Part shown: one piece after another, positions 50,764-59,909 of the stretch | Layout of the letters: each line of letters begins with the position of its first letter | Numbering within the stretch: the first letter of the stretch is position 1 | Assembly (NCBI RefSeq): GCF_030325625.1 | Contig: NZ_JACAIS010000001.1 | Coordinates: 1-64,000 of the forward strand | From: Sphingobacterium sp. N143 | GTDB taxonomy: Bacteria > Bacteroidota > Bacteroidia > Sphingobacteriales > Sphingobacteriaceae | Reading direction: 5' to 3' | DNA length: 64,000 nt | The notes under the pieces: model-generated | Database searches by the model: none | What the model was told of the DNA's origin: nothing | Seen by the model: the letters and a program-made list of their open reading frames with translations, nothing else | Position numbers and translations under genes: made by a program

Positions 50764-53700
50764 ATGATGATAAAATCTAGTACCTTGTGGCTGTTGTTGT
50801 TCCTGTTTGTTCTGGCAAATGGACAGTATGTTGGCGCGCAGGAAAACTTTAGATTGGATTATTTTGGTGGGGAAAAAGGCCTGTCCCATGGCAATCTGAC
50901 GGGGTTAATGAAGGATAGGGATGGTTTTCTTTGGATCGGTACCTGGAATGGTATCAACCGCTACGATGGTCAGCGTTTCAAAACTTATAATACCACTGAG
51001 CAAAAACGTCATGCCGTGGCAAGCCGTCGCATCATCCAGATGATTGACGGTATAAACAACGACATCTGGTTTTTAACCTATGACATGAAGTTGTATCGTT
51101 TTGATAAGGCTTCAGAAGAATTTTTTTCTGTATCGGAGGTGGTGGAGTCAGCACAAAACAAACCGGTTCAGTTTAACAAGATTTTAGCGATCGACGCACA
51201 ATCGGTATGGGTAGGAAGTACAGACAATGGCTTGTTTTGCATAGATGCTCTTGATAAAAAATATCACTATTCCATTTTTAGTGCAGAGAACAAGACGTTC
51301 AGGCAACGTTTATCATCCAATAAGCTAACCTATTTCTATCGGGATGCCCAACAGCAGGTATGGATAGGAACGAGAGAGGGACTGCATATGCTCCAAGTGG
51401 ATCCGAAGGAGCGAAATTCATTCCGGGTGGTCCAGTCGGTTGACTTAAGGTCGGACGGTATCTTTAAGATTGCCGAGGCTCCGGATTTTATGTTCTTCTC
51501 CACCTTGAGAAATAAGCTGCTGGTGTTTGATAAGCAGAAAAAAGATGTGGAGCAACTGACCTTAACTGAAGGTAGCATCAATGATATGCGGATGTCCCGC
51601 GATAAAAAAAGGCTTTTTATTTCAACTTCGGTAGGTGAGCTTATTGCATTTGACCTGGCAAAACGGGTCGGACAGACAATATTGCGTTTCCGGACCGGAC
51701 TGGCCGGCATATATGAGGATAGCAGGCAGCGCCTGTGGTTGGAATCTGCGGGAAATGGTGTGGTCATGCTGGATCTGAATCATCTCAAGAGTACCTATTT
51801 TAGCTCGCCTTTCTTCAAAAAAAGTTCGACAGCAAATTTTAAATGTTTTGAAGATGCCGAGCATCGGGTCTGGATCAATATGCGTGGCGGCGGATTTGGC
51901 TTTTTCGATGAACAGCAGGCTGTCATCAATTTTTCTTTCAAGGCGATCAATGGGAAGCGGATCGATTTTCCACGCTTTGTCCATGATATTGTATATGATC
52001 CGGCTGGTGTGATATGGTTTGCGGTTGAAGGTGAGGGGATGGGGGCTGTGGTTTTTGAAAATCATGGGATGTCCTTTCAATCTTTTGCCAATGAACAGGG
52101 GGAAACAACTGATCCCGAGGTTCGAAGTCTATTATTTGATCGGCAGGGAAGGCTGTGGGTGGGAAAAAAATTTGGCAGTATAGCGGTATTTGATCAGGGG
52201 AAGCTCCTGCCGGTTTCTTTCATCGGTGGCGATCCCGAAGCGCTGTCTTCTGTCTATTGTCTGTTGGAAGACCGCCGGGGAACAATGTGGATGGGCACCA
52301 AGAAACATGGCTTATTAATGGCTGTGCCCCAAAATAAGGCAGGTACCTCTTATAAACTGGAGCAGTTCAGTACCAGTAATAAAAAACTGGGCAGTAACCA
52401 GGTGTACACGCTGTTGGAAGATAAACAGGGGGCTATCTGGATTGGAACCTATGGTCAGGGGCTTTTGCGGGCCACGGAGGTCAATGGTAAACCGGTCTTT
52501 GAGCAAATAGCGATTCGTAAAGTTGGATTGCAGAAGGATGCCTTCAGTAGAATCCGGCAGCTGTCTTTGGATGAAAAAGGGATGATATGGGTTGCTACTA
52601 CCTATGGGCTGCTGGTGGTAAACCCCAGCAGAAAGAGGGACCATTTTTATTTTGTGCATTACAGTGGCGATCAGGTCGCTGACAATGATGTGCAGTATCT
52701 GTACAAAGACCATAGCGGAACCATGTGGATCTGCACCTCGGGGGGCGGGCTGACAAAATCTTACGGAGACCCTTTCAAAGGACTTCAATTTGAACATTAT
52801 ACCGTTAAGGATGGACTTTTTAATGATTATGTACTGAGTTGTATAGAGGATGCGGACAATAACCTTTGGCTAGGAACGGAAGGGGGGCTATCTAAGTTTG
52901 ACCTCCAAAAAAAGAAATTCGTTAATTTAAATGCTAGTGACGGATTTGGCAATATGCGATTTTCTGAAAAGACAGTAGCACAGCGGAAGGATGGACGGAT
53001 AGTCTGGGGGACAACAAAAGGTATGCTCTGGCTTGATACCAAATACTTCAAGCAGAAAAGTAGTAGGCCACAGCTCCTGCTGACAGGGCTGTTGATCAAT
53101 AATAAGGAGTTTGTACTGAATCCGCAAAAGAAAGGACAGGAGACCGGTATACAGTATACCGATCGGCTTATTTTAGATCATAACCAGAATAATCTTTCTT
53201 TTGACGTCTCGGTTTCGGATCCCCGGCATATGCATCCTAATTTTCAATACCGAATTATGCAGGTCGATACCACCTGGCACCTGAACAATCAGATCGCTCG
53301 TATCACCTACACCAACCTTAACCCGGGCGACTATACCCTGGAAATTAAAGGGGAGGATGATCTCTATGATGGTGGCCCTTATCGAAAGGTCGATTTTACG
53401 ATCAACGCACCCTGGTGGAAGACGGGATCGGCTTATTTGGCCTATGCGCTGTTGTTGCTCGGGGTCTCATACGGAACTTTTAGACTTATATTACAGTTAC
53501 TGCGCCTAAAACAAAAAGTGTTGATTGAACAGCATCTAAGTGCGCTGAAGATGGAGTTTTTTACCAATATTTCGCATGAACTACGTACACCATTGACACT
53601 CATTTTGAGTCCTGTCAAGAAATTGATGGGTGAGGAAACGGAAGGGAGAAAGCAGGTGTATATGGATATCATTCATCGGAATGCACTCCGAATGGAGCTT

Positions 53701-55098
53701 TTCGTCAATCAGTTGCTTGATTTACGCAAGGTACAGGAAAGCAAGCATCACTTGAACATAACGCAGTTTGATATGGTCGTACTGCTCTCGGATGTGCTGC
53801 TTGCCTTTATGGCATCGGCCGAGGCAAAGCAGGTGTGTTTTAAAGTAGAGACGCCTTTTAAAGAACTATGGGTGTACCTGGATCAGGAAAAAATGGAGAT
53901 TATCCTGTATAATTTGCTGTCAAATGCACTAAAATATGCACCTGAGGGCAGCACAGTGGAGATCCAGTTGGACCTGCGGCAGCAAAAAATGCACATCGAC
54001 ATCGCCGATGCGGGGCCCGGGGTACCCAGCGCAACACTGCCTTACATTTTTGATTTATTTTACAGCGAAAACAACAATGGGGTACATAAAAGAAAAAGTA
54101 CTGGGGTAGGCCTGGCTCTGGCCAAGGAGTTTGCGCTGTTGCACCAGGGGCATATCTATGCCGCCAACAGACCGGACCATGGTCTTCAGGTAACGGTCGA
54201 AATCCCTATGCCGAATGCTTCCGGCCTGCGGGGAAGCCTTACCGATCACCTTGCCTTTGACCATGCAAAACCCAAAGCGGGTGAGTATGCGGCCAATGGC
54301 TTGCACAAGGGCAAGACAGAACAGCAGGAAACATTGTTATTGGTGGAGGATAATGCGGATCTGCGTCTGTTTTTACAGGAGCAACTGACGCCGTATTACC
54401 ATGTTGAGGTGGCAGCAGATGGTTGTGAAGGCTTGGAAAAGACCCGAGCGATCCTACCTGATTTTATTCTTAGTGATCTGATGATGCCACAGATGGATGG
54501 TATTGAAATGTTGAAGGAAGTACGATCGGACGCGCGGCTCTGCCATATTCCTTTTGTGCTACTGAGCGCCAAACATGCTATAGAAACCCAAATAGAAGGC
54601 TTGGGCTATGGGGCCGATTATTATATCACCAAACCTTTTGAACCGGCCTTTTTGTTGACCGCGATTGCCAATTTGCTGCAGAAAAGAAAATCCTATTTTG
54701 AACAGGTGAGCGGACAGCATGTCCCTACGATACTGGCGACGGAGGTGCAGATCGACGACAGGGACAAGAAATTTTTGGAAACAGTCGTGACAGTGGTTGA
54801 CCAGCATATGAATCAATCGGATTTTAATATTGATCTGATCGCCGAACAGCTGAATTTGGCCCGTAATACTTTCTACAAAAAATTTAAAAGCCTGACCGAT
54901 ATGGCCCCGGTTGAATTTGTGCGTCAGCTACGGCTGAAAAAAGCAAAACGCTATTTTGATGCCGGACTGGAAAATGTCTCTGAAGTGGCTTACCGGGTCG
55001 GTTTTAATAATCCCAAATATTTTAGCACAAGTTTCAAGGAAATGTTTGGGATCTCCCCCAAAGAATATGCCATGCAAAGGAAAGATAAAACTTTGTAG
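50764..55098 (+). CDS. Hybrid two-component system (HTCS) regulator of PUL 2
   Basis: 1444 residues. A signal or anchor (1-25); twin propellers of sensor repeats (about 28-760, KDRDGFLWIGTWNGINRYDG and many similar); a Y_Y_Y domain (about 795-880); a membrane helix (about 890-912); HisKA with His938 in FTNISHELRTPLTLIL; HATPase (about 1035-1160); a receiver with Asp1238 in ILSDLMMPQMDG; and an AraC-type output (about 1335-1440). It probably senses a pectic oligosaccharide and activates the CE8/susCD/PL1 genes downstream. It is divergent from the dehydrogenase/MFS pair across a 251-base gap in which I find no confident promoter. Confidence 0.95.
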   Translation: MMIKSSTLWLLLFLFVLANGQYVGAQENFRLDYFGGEKGLSHGNLTGLMKDRDGFLWIGTWNGINRYDGQRFKTYNTTEQKRHAVASRRIIQMIDGINNDIWFLTYDMKLYRFDKASEEFFSVSEVVESAQNKPVQFNKILAIDAQSVWVGSTDNGLFCIDALDKKYHYSIFSAENKTFRQRLSSNKLTYFYRDAQQQVWIGTREGLHMLQVDPKERNSFRVVQSVDLRSDGIFKIAEAPDFMFFSTLRNKLLVFDKQKKDVEQLTLTEGSINDMRMSRDKKRLFISTSVGELIAFDLAKRVGQTILRFRTGLAGIYEDSRQRLWLESAGNGVVMLDLNHLKSTYFSSPFFKKSSTANFKCFEDAEHRVWINMRGGGFGFFDEQQAVINFSFKAINGKRIDFPRFVHDIVYDPAGVIWFAVEGEGMGAVVFENHGMSFQSFANEQGETTDPEVRSLLFDRQGRLWVGKKFGSIAVFDQGKLLPVSFIGGDPEALSSVYCLLEDRRGTMWMGTKKHGLLMAVPQNKAGTSYKLEQFSTSNKKLGSNQVYTLLEDKQGAIWIGTYGQGLLRATEVNGKPVFEQIAIRKVGLQKDAFSRIRQLSLDEKGMIWVATTYGLLVVNPSRKRDHFYFVHYSGDQVADNDVQYLYKDHSGTMWICTSGGGLTKSYGDPFKGLQFEHYTVKDGLFNDYVLSCIEDADNNLWLGTEGGLSKFDLQKKKFVNLNASDGFGNMRFSEKTVAQRKDGRIVWGTTKGMLWLDTKYFKQKSSRPQLLLTGLLINNKEFVLNPQKKGQETGIQYTDRLILDHNQNNLSFDVSVSDPRHMHPNFQYRIMQVDTTWHLNNQIARITYTNLNPGDYTLEIKGEDDLYDGGPYRKVDFTINAPWWKTGSAYLAYALLLLGVSYGTFRLILQLLRLKQKVLIEQHLSALKMEFFTNISHELRTPLTLILSPVKKLMGEETEGRKQVYMDIIHRNALRMELFVNQLLDLRKVQESKHHLNITQFDMVVLLSDVLLAFMASAEAKQVCFKVETPFKELWVYLDQEKMEIILYNLLSNALKYAPEGSTVEIQLDLRQQKMHIDIADAGPGVPSATLPYIFDLFYSENNNGVHKRKSTGVGLALAKEFALLHQGHIYAANRPDHGLQVTVEIPMPNASGLRGSLTDHLAFDHAKPKAGEYAANGLHKGKTEQQETLLLVEDNADLRLFLQEQLTPYYHVEVAADGCEGLEKTRAILPDFILSDLMMPQMDGIEMLKEVRSDARLCHIPFVLLSAKHAIETQIEGLGYGADYYITKPFEPAFLLTAIANLLQKRKSYFEQVSGQHVPTILATEVQIDDRDKKFLETVVTVVDQHMNQSDFNIDLIAEQLNLARNTFYKKFKSLTDMAPVEFVRQLRLKKAKRYFDAGLENVSEVAYRVGFNNPKYFSTSFKEMFGISPKEYAMQRKDKTL

Positions 55099-55285
55099 CG
55101 CTGCATAAAGACTAGTTTTTGATCCAATAGTATCTTGTTAATGTACTGGCAATTAGTATTGTATAAAAAATGAACCTTTTTTATCAATTATTGAACCTAT
55201 AATTTGTTGCGCTCCAGTAGCTTTGATTATTGCCAGCGATGGGTTTGGCAAGACCAATGTTAATCGAACCAATTATAGACTTTAG

Positions 55286-56431
55286 ATGATGAGAAAAATT
55301 CTTATAGCGATCCTATTGACCTGTGTTCAGTTCGGCTGCTTTTTTGAGACCCGGGCAGGTATCAGCCGGACTACGGTAAACGATAGCATATATGACGCGG
55401 TGGTAGCCACCGATGCTAGTGGGGATTTCAGGTCCATTCAACAGGCGGTTGACCAGGCTCCGCAACATCGCCAAAAACCTTACCTGATCTATGTAAAAAA
55501 TGGCCACTACAACGAAGTGGTGGTGATACCCCAGGCGAAGAGTTTCATTCATTTAATTGGGCAGGATAAACAGCGGACAATTATCCACTATAAATTGAAT
55601 GTACAGGCTTTACCTAAGCCGGATTCAAAGTGGTATAAAACGGACACAGCGGCCTGGAAATTTTCTGTGCACAACCCACAAGCACCGGTATACCGCTTTC
55701 CAGGATCAGTGGTAACAGTCCAGGGCGATGATTTCTATGCCGAAAACATCAGCTTTATTAACGATTGGGGACTGGAGCAGCAAAGTGGCCCACAATCGTT
55801 GGCCATGTGTATCCAGGCAGACCGGGCAGCCTTTAATAATTGCATTTTCCGTTCTTTCCAGGATACCTGGATGACCAGTACCCGCAAACCAAACGATCGG
55901 CTCTATGTATACAATTGTTGGATTGAAGGTGCGGTGGATTATTTCTATGGTGGGGGAAATGCGTATGTCGAGCATAGTACACTGTACAATGTGCGCAGTG
56001 GATCGATCATGGTGGCACCCAGTCATAAGGAGGAAACCAAATGGGGATATGTATTCAATCATTGTATAATCGATGGCAATCAGGCCGCGGCAGATGGTAA
56101 AATAAAACTGGGCCGACCATGGCATCATAGACCGAAAACTGTTTTTCTTCACACTAAGATGAAGATCCCGGTGGCGGCAGAAGGTTGGACAGACATGGGC
56201 GGGATCCCCAGCATATTTGCCGACTATAAAAGCATAGACGCAACTGGAAGGACCATCGATATACATGCGCGTAAGACTCATTATAAAAACCGAAATAACG
56301 AGACCGGAGTTTCCAAAGCAGTACTCAGCGATGTGGAGGCTGCCAGCTATACCTATGATCAAGTGATCTTGGGCGATGACCAGTGGAATCCCCGCAAATT
56401 TATCGTTTCAAAAACTGTAACATGGGACTGA
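55286..56431 (+). CDS. CE8 pectin methylesterase
   Basis: 381 residues with a signal peptide (about 1-24). The right-handed beta-helix carries the family residues: Gln170 (GPQSLA), Gln192-Asp193 (FRSFQDTWM), Asp218 (GAVDYFYGGG) and Arg277-Trp279 (LGRPWHH). Asp193 and Asp218 would be acid/base and nucleophile. The DASGDFRSIQQAVDQAP opening is typical. It removes methyl esters from homogalacturonan so that pectate lyases can act; the PL1 gene at the right edge fits that sequence of steps. It is the first gene after the HTCS, 187 bases downstream, and 54 bases before susC. Confidence 0.93.
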   Translation: MMRKILIAILLTCVQFGCFFETRAGISRTTVNDSIYDAVVATDASGDFRSIQQAVDQAPQHRQKPYLIYVKNGHYNEVVVIPQAKSFIHLIGQDKQRTIIHYKLNVQALPKPDSKWYKTDTAAWKFSVHNPQAPVYRFPGSVVTVQGDDFYAENISFINDWGLEQQSGPQSLAMCIQADRAAFNNCIFRSFQDTWMTSTRKPNDRLYVYNCWIEGAVDYFYGGGNAYVEHSTLYNVRSGSIMVAPSHKEETKWGYVFNHCIIDGNQAAADGKIKLGRPWHHRPKTVFLHTKMKIPVAAEGWTDMGGIPSIFADYKSIDATGRTIDIHARKTHYKNRNNETGVSKAVLSDVEAASYTYDQVILGDDQWNPRKFIVSKTVTWD

Positions 56432-56485
56432 TCCCATAAAAACTCCTGCTGAACTGAATAGCCAAGAAATTATAAATCAAATCTT

Positions 56486-59400
56486 ATGAGAAATAACCAA
56501 TTGAAACCATTTGACGGAAGGAAGTTTTCTTTGTTCCGTGCGACTGAGCGGCAGAGCAATCTGCTGCATTCAGATGGAGTCAGCGATGTCCCTTACTACG
56601 ATCGTCTGGGCCGGTCGAATATCGGTTTTTTGCTGGTCTTCCTGTCGGTGGCCATTCAGGCAAACGATAGCTATGCGGCACCCATCATTGTGCGGGATAA
56701 GACTGATCTGCACCAGCAATGGATAGACTGGCAGCCTGTTGCTGTTGGGGGGAAAGTCCTAGACGAGCGGGGAGCCCCGATGGCCGGGGTGACGGTGCGC
56801 ATAAAATCCAGCGATAAGGTGACATCAACCGATCAGTCGGGAAGTTATGTTTTTAAGGAGGTACCCGCGAATGCTATTCTTGTATTTGCACATGTGGGAA
56901 AGAAAAGTCAGGAAATTCAAGTCAATGGACGGACTAAAATAGATGTGGTCTTAGTGGACAATACGCTGATGATGGATGAGGTTGTCGCCATAGGATATGG
57001 AACGACAAAACGCAAAGACCTGACTGGTTCGGTGGCTTCAATCAATGCGGAGCAGCTGAAAGATTTGCCCACGGTTTCTGTACTCCAGGCGATTTCTGGG
57101 AGGTTGCCCGGAGTCAATGTCACTGTCACAGAAGGTTCTCCGGATGCTGAAATAAAAGTACGGGTACGTGGCGGTAATTCTATTACCCAGGATAACTCAC
57201 CTTTATATATTGTCGATGGTTTTCGAGTGGCGAACATCAATGATATCCCGATGACGGACATCGAAAATATCGATGTGCTCAAGGATGCGGCTTCCACGGC
57301 AATCTATGGTTCGGAAGGGGCAAATGGGGTAATCTTGATTACAACGAAATCTGGAAAAGGTGGCAGCCCCAAGATTACGTTCAGTTCTTACCTGGCAGCA
57401 AGTAAAGTATACAACCTGACCGAAGTATTGTCCCCTTATGAATATGTTTACTGGCAACGTGAACTGGACCCTTCCATGGCGGAAAACAATAGTTTTAACT
57501 CCATGTATGGACTCTGGGAGGATGTGGATATTTACCAGTCCAAAGCAGGACTCAATTGGCAGGATAAATTGTATGGCAATACGGGACTGCAACAGAACTA
57601 TAGTCTGGGGATGACCGGCGGCGATAAGGATGGAAGCCTCACTTATAATCTAAACTATACCCGGGATGAGGAGGATTATATCATGCTCAATTCGGCCTAC
57701 AAGCGTGACTATGTAAGTGCCAAACTCAATAAAAAGATCAGCTCGAAGCTTTCTTTTGACTTTAATTCGCGGATGTCAAATACAAAGATCACCGGTCCCA
57801 GTATATCTGATGGACGCAAATTGCGGGAAGCTATAAAATATGCACCCGTACGTAGTCTGGCCTCTCTGACCGAAGGGGCCCTGGGGGGCGCTGAAGATAT
57901 TACCTCGGCCGAGGCCCTGAGCTCGCTCAATGATCCTATCGTCAATGTGGTGAATGAGTACAAAGATCAAAATCGCTTCAACCTCCTATTCAACGCTGGA
58001 CTGAATTGGACGATCGCCAAAGGATTGCGCTTTAATGCCAAAGGTTCTTATGGTTTCAACAAAAATTTTACGGATAATATCTGGATAAAGGGTACAGGAC
58101 AGTCCAGCGCCAACGGTGGTCAGCCTGTGGCCCGTCGAGAGGATCAGAAAGGGAGTTTGTGGTCCTTCCAAAATGTATTGACCTATGATTTCAAATTGCA
58201 GGAAAATAAACACCGGTTTACCCTAGTCGGTGGGCAGGAGATGACCAACAACCAACAAAATGACCTGCTGCTGGAATCCAAATTTTACCCCCAGGACTTC
58301 TCCACCGACGATGTGCTGGCCATGTGGAATTATGGTACTCCGTCACCAACTTATACGACGATACGGGAACCCGCTCGGACAACCTCTTTCTTTTCCCGGA
58401 TTAACTATACGTTCAACGATCGCTATATCTTGACACTGACAGGTCGGGCCGACGGTAAAAATGTCTTTGCCCCGGGCAACCAATGGGGATTTTTTCCAGG
58501 GGCTGCCTTTGCCTGGCGATTTTCGGATGAGTCATTTATGGAGGGAGCCAAAGGTTGGCTTACGGATGCTAAATTGCGCCTGAGCCATGGTTCGGTGGGT
58601 AATGCACGGGTAGGGTCGTACTGGCGGCAAGACTACGATTTTATTACTGCTGCAAATCAATTGTATTATATCGATGAGACCCCGCAGAGTGCCTTGCGGA
58701 CGAAAACGACTTTAAAAAATGAAAACCTGACCTGGGAAAGCACGGTTTCGAGTAATATAGGATTGGATCTCGCGCTATTTCAGAACCGACTGAATCTAAC
58801 TGTAGACGCCTATAATAATATTACCAATGACCTGATCCTACAGGTACCATTGCCATCGAGTTCGGGCTATGCCAACCAATACCAGAATGTGGGCAGTACC
58901 TCCAACCGGGGTATTGAATTTGCGGCCTCGGCAGTACTGGTGGAGAAAAAAGATTTTCGCTTAACAGCGGATTTTAATATTGCCTTCAATCGAAATAAGA
59001 TCCGTAAGCTGATCGATGGACTGGATGAAATGACTACACCAGCTTCACCCTGGTTGGATTTTGGGCGCGATGACTTCCGCGCCATGGTAGGGCAGCCCCT
59101 GGGGCTCATGTACGGATTCCGACAGGACGGATTTTATTCTTTTGATGATTTTACATTTGATGATAAGCAAAATCGATGGCTATTGAATGAAGGGGTGGTG
59201 GATGCTTCACATGTGATGTCGCGCGGTGGAAATTATTTTGGTCCCGGACATATTAAGTTGAAAAAGATGGGGGGAGAAGGCCAGATAATCTCACTGGATG
59301 ATGACCGGGTGGTCATCGGCCATGCACAGCCAAAACACACGGGAGGGCTGGTGCTGAACATGCAGTACAAAAGTTTTGACCTGACAAGTATGTTCAATTG

Positions 59401-59899
59401 GTCCTATGGCAATGACATCTACAACGCAGATAAGGTCGACTTTATGGCATATGAGGGATCCAAACGCTACCAAAATATCAGCAATGAAATGCGGCTATCG
59501 CAACGTTTTACCACAATAGATCCGACCACGGGTGCAAATATCATGTTTGGAAATGATGCAAATCCTGAACTTTTTCGTGCACTCAATGAAGGAAAGACCA
59601 TGTGGAACCCCATGGCGGCAAATGGTCGCATTCTGACCGATTGGGCCATCGAAGATGGTTCGTTTCTGAGGTTGAGTAATCTGACACTGGGCTATACGTT
59701 GCCTGGACATATCGCAAAACGTTTGTTGATGCAGAACCTTCGCATTTACCTCGCGGGCTATAACCTGCATGTCTGGACAAAATACAGCGGGCAGGATCCC
59801 GAGGTCGATACGCAACGTAATCCATTGACACCGGGGGTAGGCTATTCGGCTTATCCCAAAGCGAGAAAGATCCTGTTTGGATTGAATGTTACATTTTAA
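56486..59899 (+). CDS. SusC-like TonB-dependent transporter, PUL 2
   Basis: 1137 residues. Unusually, about 45 polar residues precede the hydrophobic signal segment (about 46-64, IGFLLVFLSVAIQANDSYAA). A short spacer leads to the carboxypeptidase-like domain (about 85-157), a DEVVAIGYG TonB-box-like motif (164-172), the plug (IDVLKDAASTAIYGSEGANGVI) and a barrel ending ILFGLNVTF. No STN domain is present, consistent with HTCS control. The start is the first ATG of the frame; no good alternative ATG lies just before the hydrophobic segment. The predicted ligand is oligogalacturonide, from the neighbouring CE8 and PL1 genes. Confidence 0.93.
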   Translation: MRNNQLKPFDGRKFSLFRATERQSNLLHSDGVSDVPYYDRLGRSNIGFLLVFLSVAIQANDSYAAPIIVRDKTDLHQQWIDWQPVAVGGKVLDERGAPMAGVTVRIKSSDKVTSTDQSGSYVFKEVPANAILVFAHVGKKSQEIQVNGRTKIDVVLVDNTLMMDEVVAIGYGTTKRKDLTGSVASINAEQLKDLPTVSVLQAISGRLPGVNVTVTEGSPDAEIKVRVRGGNSITQDNSPLYIVDGFRVANINDIPMTDIENIDVLKDAASTAIYGSEGANGVILITTKSGKGGSPKITFSSYLAASKVYNLTEVLSPYEYVYWQRELDPSMAENNSFNSMYGLWEDVDIYQSKAGLNWQDKLYGNTGLQQNYSLGMTGGDKDGSLTYNLNYTRDEEDYIMLNSAYKRDYVSAKLNKKISSKLSFDFNSRMSNTKITGPSISDGRKLREAIKYAPVRSLASLTEGALGGAEDITSAEALSSLNDPIVNVVNEYKDQNRFNLLFNAGLNWTIAKGLRFNAKGSYGFNKNFTDNIWIKGTGQSSANGGQPVARREDQKGSLWSFQNVLTYDFKLQENKHRFTLVGGQEMTNNQQNDLLLESKFYPQDFSTDDVLAMWNYGTPSPTYTTIREPARTTSFFSRINYTFNDRYILTLTGRADGKNVFAPGNQWGFFPGAAFAWRFSDESFMEGAKGWLTDAKLRLSHGSVGNARVGSYWRQDYDFITAANQLYYIDETPQSALRTKTTLKNENLTWESTVSSNIGLDLALFQNRLNLTVDAYNNITNDLILQVPLPSSSGYANQYQNVGSTSNRGIEFAASAVLVEKKDFRLTADFNIAFNRNKIRKLIDGLDEMTTPASPWLDFGRDDFRAMVGQPLGLMYGFRQDGFYSFDDFTFDDKQNRWLLNEGVVDASHVMSRGGNYFGPGHIKLKKMGGEGQIISLDDDRVVIGHAQPKHTGGLVLNMQYKSFDLTSMFNWSYGNDIYNADKVDFMAYEGSKRYQNISNEMRLSQRFTTIDPTTGANIMFGNDANPELFRALNEGKTMWNPMAANGRILTDWAIEDGSFLRLSNLTLGYTLPGHIAKRLLMQNLRIYLAGYNLHVWTKYSGQDPEVDTQRNPLTPGVGYSAYPKARKILFGLNVTF

Positions 59900-59909
59900 A
59901 CGCAAGAGA

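Noticed and set aside
55185..55210. TATAATTTG before the CE8 gene as a -7 element
   Set aside because: Has three rather than two bases between TA and TTTG; not a match to consensus.
55706..56362. 218-codon open frame on the - strand inside the CE8 gene
   Set aside because: Antisense to a pectin methylesterase with all catalytic residues; no signal, domain or ribosome site of its own.
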